Made by a program: the position numbers and the translations under genes
Shown here: positions 8,808 to 15,823 of the stretch, in pieces
Layout: the number at the start of each line of letters is the position of its first letter
Numbering within the stretch: position 1 is the first letter of the stretch
The notes under the pieces: generated by a model
What the model was told of the DNA's origin: nothing
Databases searched by the model: none
What the model saw: only the letters and a program-made list of their open reading frames with translations
DNA from: Candidatus Wallbacteria bacterium
Lineage (GTDB): Bacteria; Muiribacteriota; UBA6191; JACPRK01
DNA: 64,000 nt
Direction of reading: 5' to 3'
NCBI GenBank assembly: GCA_016213845.1
Contig: JACQZN010000036.1
Coordinates: 88,294 to 152,293, forward strand

Positions 8808-10082
8808 ATGACGGACGCGAAGGGCCAGGGACGAGCGCTGAGGCTCCTCGTCGTCGAGGACAATCCGGTGGAGCGCGAGTTCCTGTCGGCGGCCCTGAGG
8901 CGAGCCCGGTCAGACCCGATGGAGGTCACGCTCGCCGAGTCACTTGCCGAGGCCCGGACCGCGGTTCAAGCCCACTATTTCGACGCCATCCTTCTCGATC
9001 TCAGCCTCCCGGACAGCGATGGCATCGAAACGTTTCGCCGGATGCGCGCGGATTCGCCCGAGCTGCCGATCGTCGTCTTGACGGTCTCGGAGGATGAGGC
9101 GCAGGCCTTGCTGGCCCTGCAGGAAGGCGCGCAGGACTATCTCTTCAAGGGGACCGTAGACCGCCAGGCGCTCGTCAGGTCCTTGCGGTACGCAGTGGAG
9201 CGTCATCGACTCCAACTGGCGCTGGAGCGGCAGACTCGCCGGCTCTCGGAACATCTGAACGTCCTCCGGGGGGGATTTTCGCGCCTGGCGGCGGGCGACC
9301 TGGGTATACGGATCAGCGGCGATCTGGCCGAGGGGGACGAGGCCGACGGACTGACCGGATTGCTCGAGGACTTCGACCAGACGGTGGAGCGGCTGAGGTC
9401 GCTGAGCGAGCTGAAGGCGCAGTTCTCGTCGATGGTCTCCCACGACCTGCGCTCTCCGATGAACACCATCCTGATGGCAGTCTCGGCCCTGGAGGCGTTG
9501 CCCGACGAATCGGGCGAGCAGGAGCGGTTCCTGGGGATCATCCGGCGAAAGGCCAGCCGCATTCTGCAGCTTGCCGAGGAGCTGCTGGAGGTCTTCACGA
9601 TTGAAGCGGGCCAGATGAGCCTGACGCGCTCGGAGGTCGACTTGAATCAGATGCTCGCCTCCTGCCTCGAGGACCTCACGCCACAGGCGCTGGCCCGCCG
9701 GCAAGTTCTTCAGCTGCAGCCTCTGGCTGGCCCGTCGAGGGTCGTCTGCGACGCGGCGAAAATCGCGCGCGTGGTGGAGAACCTGGTGAACAATGCTCTG
9801 AAGTACTCCGTCGAGGGGGACACCATCCTGGTTCGCGCCACTCGGGTGGAGCCCGGCAGGGTCCAGATCGAGGTCATCGACCACGGCAGCGGGATTCCGG
9901 ACGAGGAGCTGAGGCGAGTCTTCGACCTCTTCTACCGCAGCCCGGCCAGGGAACACCTGGCGGCAGGCGCTGGCCTGGGCCTGGGAATCTGCCGAGCCTT
10001 CGTGAGAGCCCACGGCGGCGAGATCTGGGCACTGAACCAGCCCGATGGAGGCGCCCGCTTCGCCTTCGAGCTCCCGCAGTAG
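8808..10082 (+). CDS. Receiver-histidine kinase hybrid (cytoplasmic)
   Basis: The protein has 424 residues and no membrane segment. Residues 10-125 are a response-regulator receiver with phosphoacceptor Asp64 (ILLDLSLPDSDG) and conserved Lys114. Residues 145-200 contain a HAMP-like helix. The HisKA domain has the phosphoacceptor His212 in SMVSHDLRSPMN. The HATPase has an N box (VVENLVNNALKYS), a G1 box (IDHGSGIPDEE) and a G2 box (GAGLGLGICRAF). A kinase with an N-terminal receiver is driven by another kinase rather than by direct sensing. Its place 189 bp after yfiR suggests a link to the receptor/YfiR pair, but no diguanylate cyclase is present. Confidence 0.92.
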   Translation: MTDAKGQGRALRLLVVEDNPVEREFLSAALRRARSDPMEVTLAESLAEARTAVQAHYFDAILLDLSLPDSDGIETFRRMRADSPELPIVVLTVSEDEAQALLALQEGAQDYLFKGTVDRQALVRSLRYAVERHRLQLALERQTRRLSEHLNVLRGGFSRLAAGDLGIRISGDLAEGDEADGLTGLLEDFDQTVERLRSLSELKAQFSSMVSHDLRSPMNTILMAVSALEALPDESGEQERFLGIIRRKASRILQLAEELLEVFTIEAGQMSLTRSEVDLNQMLASCLEDLTPQALARRQVLQLQPLAGPSRVVCDAAKIARVVENLVNNALKYSVEGDTILVRATRVEPGRVQIEVIDHGSGIPDEELRRVFDLFYRSPAREHLAAGAGLGLGICRAFVRAHGGEIWALNQPDGGARFAFELPQ

Positions 10083-10159
10083 TCGCACCGGTTCGGCGCT
10101 CCCGGAGCGCCGATTTCGAGCCCGGAGGCGGAAAGCGGGGACTGGCTCTCACGCATGGA

Positions 10160-10280
10160 AAGATCTCTTGAACTACCTGTCGGATTCGAATGGACTGAGC
10201 GCATCCGAAACACCCAAGAGCCGCATAAAATGGGGGTCCAGGGGGCCTTCGACTTCGCCGTCGCCCTGGGGCCGCGCGCG
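10160..10280 (+). repeat. Degenerate copy of a hairpin-forming intergenic repeat
   Basis: This stretch resembles part of the repeat near 31.1-31.3 kb. It shares a GATCTCTTGA-like segment and then GGGGGTCCAGGGGG, followed by a CCCTGGGG complement that could pair with it. The match is partial, so membership of the same family is an inference. The rest of the 275-bp gap holds only the promoter described next. Confidence 0.4.
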
Positions 10281-10286
10281 CATGGC

Positions 10287-10315
10287 TTGACATGACGGCG
10301 GGCGGTCCCCATAAT
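10287..10315 (+). promoter_or_regulatory. Strong sigma70-type promoter of the Pro-rich secreted protein
   Basis: A perfect TTGACA (10287-10292) is separated by 17 bp from CATAAT (10310-10315). This is the best consensus match found in the window. The leader is about 35 nt and includes the AAGGAG ribosome site. Confidence 0.75.
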
Positions 10316-10358
10316 TACGCGACTTTTCCGAACCGGGATCTCGCAAGGAGTACACAAT

Positions 10359-10799
10359 ATGAAGATCCGAAAACTGCTCTTGCTCGCCCTCACGCTTGCC
10401 CTCCCCGTGGGACTGTTCGCCGCAGACGCGGCCCCGTCTCCGCAGGACCCGGGAGCCGCCAATCCGCCCGTCGCGTCCCCCAAGCCCGAAGATCCGCCCC
10501 CGGCAGAGCCGCCGCCTGCCGAGCCCACTCCGCCCGCCCCGCCCGCGGAGCCTCCGCCTGCGCCTCCGGCGCCGCCCGCACCGGCTGCCAAGGCGCTCTC
10601 GTGGGTCGAAGTGACGACCTTCGCCCCCGGGCTCTGCAATTATGACGATGCTTTCAAGGCCCGGATGAAGGCCACCTGCAAGCTCAAGCTGCGCTACCTG
10701 CGCCGCCAGTGCAACTTCATCGCGATGGTCAACCCCGACGCCACCATCCGCGCCAAGGCCAAGCAGATCGCCGAGGACGCCAAGGCGCTCATCGGCTGA
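10359..10799 (+). CDS. Small secreted proline-rich protein
   Basis: The product is 146 residues. A clear signal peptide (residues 1-21, MKIRKLLLLALTLALPVGLF) is followed by about 50 residues that are almost only Pro, Ala and Glu. A small conserved-looking domain of about 70 residues follows, with three Cys (APGLCNYDDAF, ATCKLKL, RRQCNFIAMV). The Pro-rich stretch could span peptidoglycan, placing the Cys domain away from the inner membrane. It has its own strong promoter, an AAGGAG ribosome site and a hairpin after the stop, so it is monocistronic and probably abundant. I do not recognise the domain. Confidence 0.8.
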   Translation: MKIRKLLLLALTLALPVGLFAADAAPSPQDPGAANPPVASPKPEDPPPAEPPPAEPTPPAPPAEPPPAPPAPPAPAAKALSWVEVTTFAPGLCNYDDAFKARMKATCKLKLRYLRRQCNFIAMVNPDATIRAKAKQIAEDAKALIG

Positions 10800-10823
10800 A
10801 CACGGTCAACCCTGCCTCCTACT

Positions 10824-10849
10824 GAAGCCGCTCCGGCCGGGGCGGCTTC
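10824..10849. terminator. Hairpin between convergent genes
   Basis: GAAGCCGC (10824-10831) pairs perfectly with GCGGCTTC (10842-10849) across a 10-nt loop. It lies between two converging stops, so it may serve both strands. The T tract is weak. Confidence 0.6.
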
Positions 10850-10866
10850 TCCATTTCCCGGGCGGC

Positions 10867-11364
10867 TCAGAAGCCCTGCATCACACCCAGCGCCGCTTTC
10901 GACGTCACGTACCGCTGGTCCAGCAGCCGCAGCCGGTGGCTCATCTCCCGCATCATGCGCAGCAGAATGCGGTTCAGAACGGCAGGCTGGTTCTTCTGCA
11001 TCTGCGTGAAGGCGTCGCGCCCCAGGAAGATGAGCCGCGCCTCCCCCTTGGCCTCCGCCGACGCGGCGCGCCCCTTCTCCTCGATGAGGGACATCTCGCC
11101 GAAGAACTCGCCCTCGCCGAGCGTACCGATCAGATGCCTGCGCTTGGCGGTGTCGAGCGAATAGATGTCGACCTCCCCCGAAAGCACGATGTACATGCCG
11201 TCGCCCGGGTCGCCTTGTTGGAAGATGGACGGGCGCATCGGGCTATAGCTGCGAACCTTGGCCGTGCGCAGAAACTCCACGATGTCGTCCTTCTCCAGGT
11301 CTCGGAAGATCGCGAACCGGGCCAGGTCCGCCACCGAGACCGTCTGTCGCTGGTCCGTGGTCAT
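10867..11364 (-). CDS. Cyclic nucleotide-binding domain protein
   Basis: The product is 165 residues and consists of one cNMP-binding domain (residues 10-130) and a short C-terminal helix. The phosphate-binding cassette is GEGEFFGEMSLIEEKGRAAS, with the invariant Gly-Glu pair but without the classic RxA arginine in the usual place. There is no DNA-binding domain, so it is not a CRP-type regulator. It may act as a sensing subunit for a partner protein. A second cNMP domain is fused to an ATPase at 23.9 kb. Confidence 0.88.
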   Translation of the reverse strand: MTTDQRQTVSVADLARFAIFRDLEKDDIVEFLRTAKVRSYSPMRPSIFQQGDPGDGMYIVLSGEVDIYSLDTAKRRHLIGTLGEGEFFGEMSLIEEKGRAASAEAKGEARLIFLGRDAFTQMQKNQPAVLNRILLRMMREMSHRLRLLDQRYVTSKAALGVMQGF

Positions 11365-11442
11365 GCCGGGCTCAGCCTATCATGCCCCGCGGACCGAATC
11401 AGCCGGGCGGCAACATCGCTCCCGCCCTGCCGGTAGTCCGAG

Positions 11443-12537
11443 GTGATGATCGACCTTTCGAGCATGCACTTCGCGTCGACCCGCTCCTCGAAGTACCCCT
11501 GGCGGGCGCTGGCCCTGGCGTTGGCCCTCGCGCTTCCCTCACAGGCGGCGGTGCCCGTCGTGCAGGTCACCAAGCTTCTCGACGACTCCTCGGGGGGCTC
11601 CTTCACGCTGGCCCAGGTGGGCGTCGTCGACGGCAAGAAGGTCTTCCTCAAGTCGAATCGCGGCTCCATGCGAGGCACCCGCTACTCCAACTTCGAATCC
11701 GACATCCTCGCCCGGGCCATCTTCAAGAAGCTCGGAATTCGCTGCCCCGACGCCCGAGTGGTCCGTCTGGGACCGGGCGGCCCGACCTCGAAATGGATGG
11801 GGTCGGTCGTCCTGGCGATGCAGTACGTCGACACCCGCTTCACGCGCGGCAAGGTCCTGATGGGCCACTGGCCGGGCGCCCGCTACGCCCGGCTCGCCGA
11901 GTTCATCGACCTGGCACTGGTCGACCTGATCATCGGTAACGGCGACCGCCGGGGCGCCAACTTCTTCGTCATGGTGGATTACGACGACGTCGAGGGCGAG
12001 CGCGGCAAGCCCGGCAGCTTCCGGCCAGTCCCCATCGACAACAACTGCGGCTTCGCCAGCATGGTCGTCTGGTCCTTCCCGACCAGCCAGACGAACTTCT
12101 TGCCGACCTACAGCGGCGTCGGCAAGGAAGAGGTCCTCTGCGACCTGGGCACCTTCAAGAACATCGCCCTCGACAGCGAGGTCCTGCACGCCCTGCTGGG
12201 CGATGCCCGGATGCGGCCGCGGCTGCTCGCCCGGGCTCGCGAGCTCGGAGCCATCTTGACCGACGAGTTCTTCGGCGCCCAGGTGGACGCCCTGCCGGCC
12301 GAGATCCTGCCGCGAGCCATCAAGGTCGACGCCTCCATCCTCGACAAGATGACGAAGCGAGACTTCGAGCCCTCGGCGCTCTTCGGCCCCATGACGGGTA
12401 CGCTCGAAGGGAAGGCTCTCTTCGAATACCGCAAGGCCGAGCTCAAGCGCGTCTTTGCCTGGCGCCGCGACCACCTGGCCGAGGCGCTCGAGCAGTACTT
12501 CCAGACCAACCCTCCGGAGAAGCCCGAGGGCGACTGA
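11443..12537 (+). CDS. Exported protein with a PI3/4-kinase/HipA/Fam20C-like kinase fold
   Basis: The product is 364 residues. A Lys/Arg start, an ALALALALALP core and SQAA at residues 33-36 form a convincing signal peptide. The mature part has kinase landmarks in order: VFLKSN (Lys70, candidate ATP lysine), NFESDILARAIFKKLGI (Glu85, candidate helix-C glutamate), a hinge-like AMQYVD, the catalytic-loop-like IIGNGDRRGANFFV (Asp168, Asn173), and PIDNNCGF (Asp199, candidate metal ligand). This layout matches atypical kinases rather than Hanks-type ones. Secretion of a kinase fold is unusual in bacteria. The start is GTG 11443 or ATG 11446. Substrate and activity are unknown. Confidence 0.65.
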   Translation: MMIDLSSMHFASTRSSKYPWRALALALALALPSQAAVPVVQVTKLLDDSSGGSFTLAQVGVVDGKKVFLKSNRGSMRGTRYSNFESDILARAIFKKLGIRCPDARVVRLGPGGPTSKWMGSVVLAMQYVDTRFTRGKVLMGHWPGARYARLAEFIDLALVDLIIGNGDRRGANFFVMVDYDDVEGERGKPGSFRPVPIDNNCGFASMVVWSFPTSQTNFLPTYSGVGKEEVLCDLGTFKNIALDSEVLHALLGDARMRPRLLARARELGAILTDEFFGAQVDALPAEILPRAIKVDASILDKMTKRDFEPSALFGPMTGTLEGKALFEYRKAELKRVFAWRRDHLAEALEQYFQTNPPEKPEGD

Positions 12538-12540
12538 CCG

Positions 12541-12555
12541 GCCGCCTCCGGCGGC
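12541..12555. terminator. Short GC hairpin between convergent genes
   Basis: GCCGCC and GGCGGC are separated by TCC directly after the stop of the exported kinase-like gene and before the mobB stop. No T run follows, so the assignment is tentative. Confidence 0.4.
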
Positions 12556-12579
12556 GCCCCCCCGTGGGCGAGCGCAGGG

Positions 12580-13344
12580 TCAGGCTTCCGGCTCGCCTTC
12601 GCGCCGGACCTCGACCCGGATGCTGGCGGGATCGCCAACCCATTTCAGGCTCGCCAGAAACCCGAGGAGGATGCCGGTCAGCATCCGGCCCAGGAACGGC
12701 TTGAGCGGCAGCTCTCGGCCGTCGATGAGGACGCGGACCGTCCTGCCGTCCGGGGAGAGCAGCCCTGCCATCTCCGGCGCCGCGGGTGCGAGCTCCTCGG
12801 CCCCGGCGGACGGCGGCTCGGGCTCCGTGACTTGGGGCTCGCCGGCGGCAGTCGCGGAGCGCCATCTCATGACGAGGTCTGCGAGCTCCTCGGCGTCGCC
12901 GCCCGGGAAGTTTGGCGTACCTGAAAAGGGGACAGGCGCCCGCACGGTGGCGATGAGCCGGGACGGGTCCGGCACGCGAGAGAGGACTCCGCCGGGCTGG
13001 AGCGGAAAAACCTCGATCTTCGGTAGTTGCGACTGGCTGAAACCCTCGGCCAGGACCAGATCGACCTCGCCCTGGAAGTAGCGGGCCAGCGACTCCAGGC
13101 TGGGCTCCTCGCCGACGTTTCTGCGGGTGAAGACGCAGCGCGGGCCGCTCATCATGACGAGCTGGCTGCCGGCGCGAGCGTGACGCCAGGTGTCCTTGCC
13201 TTCGCGGTCGGGCTCGGCGCCGTGGACGTCGTGCTTGAGCGTGCCGACCCGCAGGCCGCGCTCGCGCAGCCTGGGGAGAAGCTGTTCGATGACGGTGGTC
13301 TTCCCCGAGCCGGAGAAGCCGGAGACGCAGAGGATAGGAATCAT
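12580..13344 (-). CDS. mobB: Molybdopterin-guanine dinucleotide biosynthesis protein B
   Basis: MobB is a P-loop GTPase that assists MobA in attaching GMP to molybdopterin. The N-terminus has the Walker A loop SGFSGSGKTT and the family segments LRVGTLKHD, TWRHARAGS and LVLAEGFSQSQLPKIEV. Standard MobB ends near residue 165. Here a C-terminal extension of about 80 residues follows an Ala/Pro/Glu-rich linker and contains VRVLIDGRELPLKPF, a small domain seen in some longer MobB proteins. No other molybdenum-cofactor gene lies in the window. A 7-bp hairpin (13372-13391) sits just upstream and may end transcription from the toxin-antitoxin genes. Confidence 0.92.
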   Translation of the reverse strand: MIPILCVSGFSGSGKTTVIEQLLPRLRERGLRVGTLKHDVHGAEPDREGKDTWRHARAGSQLVMMSGPRCVFTRRNVGEEPSLESLARYFQGEVDLVLAEGFSQSQLPKIEVFPLQPGGVLSRVPDPSRLIATVRAPVPFSGTPNFPGGDAEELADLVMRWRSATAAGEPQVTEPEPPSAGAEELAPAAPEMAGLLSPDGRTVRVLIDGRELPLKPFLGRMLTGILLGFLASLKWVGDPASIRVEVRREGEPEA

Positions 13345-13447
13345 GGTCGTGCGGAGGTCGGTGCCCCGCCAGGAGGACGCCCGAGTCCTCCCGACCGCGT
13401 GCGGGACGCGTGGAGAGGCAGCAACTTTCTGGCCAGAGGACCGCTCC

Positions 13448-13510
13448 GCTGAGCTGGCGGTCGCTCAGCGCGTACCAGAGCAGCGCATGGGTGTCCAGGA
13501 GCAGCCTCAC
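13448..13510 (-). pseudogene. VapC toxin remnant (N-terminal 21 codons)
   Basis: The GTG at 13510-13508 overlaps the stop of the antitoxin gene by 4 bp, the normal coupling of a toxin. The translation starts VRLLLDTHALLWYALSDRQL, the N-terminus of the PIN-domain VapC subfamily that pairs with Phd-type antitoxins, including the first catalytic Asp. After residue 21 similarity stops and mobB begins about 100 bp later. The catalytic remainder (about 105 residues) is missing, so no active nuclease can be made. Confidence 0.7.
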
Positions 13511-13740
13511 GGCAAGTAGTCCGCGAAGTCCTTCAGGTGATCTTCGTCGTCGGCGACGATGGTGATCATTCCCTTCGCAAGACCCGGCCCAGGCCGCTGC
13601 CAGGTTTCTGAACGCTGGCCAACGAGTTTGGCTACGGACTGCTGGTCGTCGGTGATGACCAGCTCCTCGCCGAGGGCCAGGCTGTCGATCAGCTCCTTCA
13701 AGTGGGCTTGAGCTTCCCTCAACTCGATTCGGCGAGCCAT
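13507..13740 (-). CDS. Phd/YefM-type antitoxin
   Basis: This is a 77-residue protein. MARRIELREAQAHLKELIDS is the DNA-binding N-terminus of the prevent-host-death family, and the acidic C-terminal tail (DDEDHLKDFADYLP) is the usual toxin-neutralising segment. It lies 31 bp downstream of the intact vapC and in the same direction, so it probably belongs to the same transcript. Its own toxin is truncated, leaving it an orphan antitoxin that could still bind its operator or a related toxin. Confidence 0.8.
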   Translation of the reverse strand: MARRIELREAQAHLKELIDSLALGEELVITDDQQSVAKLVGQRSETWQRPGPGLAKGMITIVADDEDHLKDFADYLP

Positions 13741-13771
13741 CGACTGACCCGTTCGACAACGAGACAACAAG

Positions 13772-14167
13772 TCAGTCGCGAAGCTGATACGGCGCTACGG
13801 CGTCCAGCCCCTTGATGCCCTTGTAGTGCTTGAGGTTTCGGGTCAGCAAGCTCAGCCCTCGGTTGAGGGCGGTGGCCGCGATCAGGCTGTCAGCCATGCC
13901 GATGCCGGTCTCCGGTCTGTGCCTTCGCAGGAGCTGCCGCGCAAGCACCGAGTCGTGTGCCGTCAGCGGCAGCAGGCTGAGCCGGGTTGCAAATGCGTCC
14001 AGCTTCCGCCGATCCCAGCGATTCTGACAACCCACCACCAGTTCCATGTCCGTCACGACGGACATGGCCAAGCTGCCGGTGCGTGCCGAATCAAAGAACT
14101 CGACTGCTTCCGGTAGCCGCCGGATAAAGTCCACGCAGACGTCCGTATCGACAAGGAAGCGGCTCAC
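13772..14167 (-). CDS. vapC: VapC-type PIN-domain ribonuclease toxin
   Basis: The product is 131 residues. The PIN active site is complete by eye: Asp in FLVDTDVCVDFI, Glu in VVTDMELVVG, Asp in GIGMADSLIAATAL, and a late acidic/Asn region (TRNLKHYKGIKGL). VapC toxins cleave RNA with Mg2+ and are held inactive by the partner VapB. The GTG start overlaps the vapB stop by 4 bp, which implies translational coupling and identifies the pair. Confidence 0.9.
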   Translation of the reverse strand: MSRFLVDTDVCVDFIRRLPEAVEFFDSARTGSLAMSVVTDMELVVGCQNRWDRRKLDAFATRLSLLPLTAHDSVLARQLLRRHRPETGIGMADSLIAATALNRGLSLLTRNLKHYKGIKGLDAVAPYQLRD

Positions 14168-14427
14168 CGCTCCCAGCGTCTTTCCTCGCGCCGCCGCAGT
14201 TCCTGCACCCACTTCACGCTGTCCTTCATGTCTTCGCGGTCTTTCCACATGCCGCAGGCGGCAAGTTCGCTGAGGGGCCGCTTCGAGTGGCGAACGGGCG
14301 TGATCGACTCGGCCTCCAGATCGTCGGTCAAGACCCTGACCAGCTTGGCCCGCTGGGCGGGGCTGAGCTTCTTGGCCTGGGAGACGACTTCGGCGAAGTT
14401 CGGTTTCTGAACGGTGGCGCGAGCCAT
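14164..14427 (-). CDS. vapB: VapB-type antitoxin
   Basis: The product is 87 residues from the ATG at 14427, with ribosome site GAGGAGAGG. The central LSPAQRAKLVRVLTDDL and the C-terminal MWKDREDMKDSVKWVQEL are typical of antitoxins paired with PIN toxins; the latter is the toxin-binding tail. Together with the next gene it forms a type II toxin-antitoxin operon, and a matching promoter lies just upstream. Confidence 0.82.
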   Translation of the reverse strand: MARATVQKPNFAEVVSQAKKLSPAQRAKLVRVLTDDLEAESITPVRHSKRPLSELAACGMWKDREDMKDSVKWVQELRRREERRWER

Positions 14428-14449
14428 GGCGATCCTCTCCTCGAAGAAG

Positions 14450-14478
14450 ATCATACGCCGAGGGAGCAGAGCGGACAA
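14450..14478 (-). promoter_or_regulatory. Promoter of the vapBC operon
   Basis: On the minus strand TTGTCC (14478-14473) and TATGAT (14455-14450) are spaced by 17 bp, placing transcription start about 16 nt before the vapB ATG. The VapBC complex would be expected to bind here, by analogy with other type II systems. Confidence 0.65.
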
Positions 14479-14781
14479 GAGCCGCCATACTGGCCCGCGA
14501 CGAGGACATTGCTGCCCTGCGACTTCGTATAGGTGACGTGCTGTTCACGGAAGGCGGAGACAGGGACAAGCCGGGTCGTGGCTGGGTATGGAATGACGAA
14601 GCTGCTGAGTGCATCCATCAGAATCACATTTTCCGCGCAAGGCTGTTTCTGTCCGAAGTCGAACCGAGGTTCGTCTCGCTCCACGGCAACACGTTTGGGA
14701 AGGAGTCGCGCTCCGCTGGTACTCGCGAGGCGAGATTTCTCACGAGTAAGCAGCCGAAATTGCAGGCCTGAACCGGCGGGA
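14479..14781. other. Intergenic stretch without a supported gene
   Basis: Several short frames are open on both strands, but none has a ribosome site, a recognisable motif or a consistent codon pattern. I see no RNA gene here. Confidence 0.6.
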
Positions 14782-14909
14782 TTTCACGCTTGCTCTCGCC
14801 CGCGAACAGGTTGTCGCCATCGTGGGAGCGACTCGCTGCTCCGTGTTTCACGCTTGCTCTCGCCCGCGAACAGGTTGTCGCCATCGTGGGAGCGACTCGC
14901 TGCTCCGTG
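14782..14909. repeat. Perfect 64-bp tandem duplication
   Basis: Positions 14782-14845 and 14846-14909 are identical over all 64 bases. The unit starts TTTCACGCTTGC and ends TCGCTGCTCCGTG, and contains GGGAGCGACTCGCTGCTCC, which can fold. It is non-coding. It lies about 200 bp from the tRNA-Leu 3' end. Confidence 0.97.
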
Positions 14910-15058
14910 GCAACCGCTTCTAGATGAAGATGATCGACAGGCTCTCATCCCTCTCCGGATACGTCATCTCGCGCATCTTCCGCATCAAACTCGGGGCGGA
15001 GCAGGCTCGGGCCGGGTCGAAAAAGCCAGCGGGCCTACGGGCTGAAATCCCCAGAGCG

Positions 15059-15090
15059 AGAGCGGCCTCCGATCTCTCGGAAGCCGCTCT
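15059..15090 (-). terminator. Hairpin downstream of tRNA-Leu
   Basis: AGAGCGGC (15059-15066) pairs with GCCGCTCT (15083-15090), and an inner 5-bp stem TCCGA/TCGGA closes a TCTC loop after one mismatch. It starts 13 bp past the tRNA CCA end. There is no clear U tract. Confidence 0.6.
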
Positions 15091-15102
15091 TGGACTGCGC
15101 TT

Positions 15103-15189
15103 TGGTGCCGAAGAGGGGACTCGAACCCCTACGGGATTACTCCCACTGGTCCCTGAAACCAGCGCGTCTACCAATTCCACCACTTCGGC
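15103..15189 (-). tRNA. tRNA-Leu (anticodon CAG), with encoded CCA
   Basis: The 87-nt cloverleaf folds cleanly on the minus strand. The acceptor stem GCCGAAG pairs with CTTCGGC, the D arm has TGGTAGACGCG, the anticodon arm is CTGGT-TTCAGGG-ACCAG, a class II variable arm follows, and the T arm is GGGGTTCGAGTCCCC. The 3' CCA is encoded in the DNA. The tRNA decodes CUG, a dominant leucine codon in this GC-rich genome. Confidence 0.97.
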
Positions 15190-15200
15190 GGAGCGGGATG

Positions 15201-15229
15201 AGGTTAACAGAGATGCGGCGCTGGGTCAA
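15201..15229 (-). promoter_or_regulatory. tRNA-Leu promoter
   Basis: TTGACC (15229-15224) and TAACCT (15206-15201) are 17 bp apart on the minus strand. Transcription would begin a few bases before the mature tRNA 5' end. Confidence 0.65.
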
Positions 15230-15401
15230 GGGATTCAAAGGATCGGCAGAGCCACGGCGATGGAGTCGGAGCGTGACCCGGGTCGTACTCGGGCGTCTCT
15301 GCCTCCAGATCGCAAGGAGAACTCACCGTGACCTACGACGAAAACACGACCCATCTCACGCCTCGACAGTCCCTGGTCGAAAGACATGGGATCGTGCTCG
15401 C

Positions 15402-15527
15402 GATCGGCTCCGGTTCACCGGCGGCGAGCCGTTCGCCCGTTCGGACATCTTCGAGCTGGTCGAGGTCGTGACGAGGGAGCTGGATAGCGAGCTCATTCTC
15501 CTGACCAACGCCACGCTGCTGGAGGGC
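15402..15527 (+). pseudogene. Radical SAM protein fragment
   Basis: A 42-residue island reads DRLRFTGGEPFARSDIFELV and continues into VVTRELDSELILLTNATLL. The FTGGEP motif, the following helix and the LTNATLL strand are the SAM-binding core of the radical SAM fold. The [4Fe-4S] CxxxCxxC segment that should precede it is absent, and similarity ends at EGR. The surrounding DNA shows no continuation in any frame, so this is a decayed remnant. Confidence 0.7.
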
Positions 15528-15823
15528 AGGCAAGCGTCGAACGGACGCTCGAACTACGGCGCGCCTCCCGTCTACCACGCGATGGGGCACGGGACCGTGG
15601 CCTGCGGAGCTGACGACATCGCGGAGCGTTGCCCGCCGGTACGCCGCTCGTCTAGCACCCTGAGAATGACGCACAAGAAGCTGCTGCCGGGCAACTGCAG
15701 AGGAGTTCGGCAGAGCTGAATCGAGGGGACTGCTCGGCGCAAGCCCTTCGCACCCGGCGGCGTTCACGACAACATCCACCGCTGAAGTCGACGGAGTATC
15801 CTGGTCTCCTCGAGGAGGCACCG
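15528..15823. other. Intergenic stretch without a supported gene
   Basis: Nothing recognisable continues the radical SAM fragment. The only functional-looking sequence is the GAGGAGG ribosome site just before the DUF2461 gene. Confidence 0.55.

Noticed and set aside
12443..13447. Continuation of the truncated vapC frame into and past mobB
   Set aside because: The text after residue 21 is Arg/Pro-rich antisense-like sequence without PIN-domain motifs, and mobB occupies the same DNA in a better frame.
14920..15183. Short minus-strand reading frame beginning MVELVDALVSG
   Set aside because: It is the translation of the tRNA-Leu gene itself, a well-known false protein.
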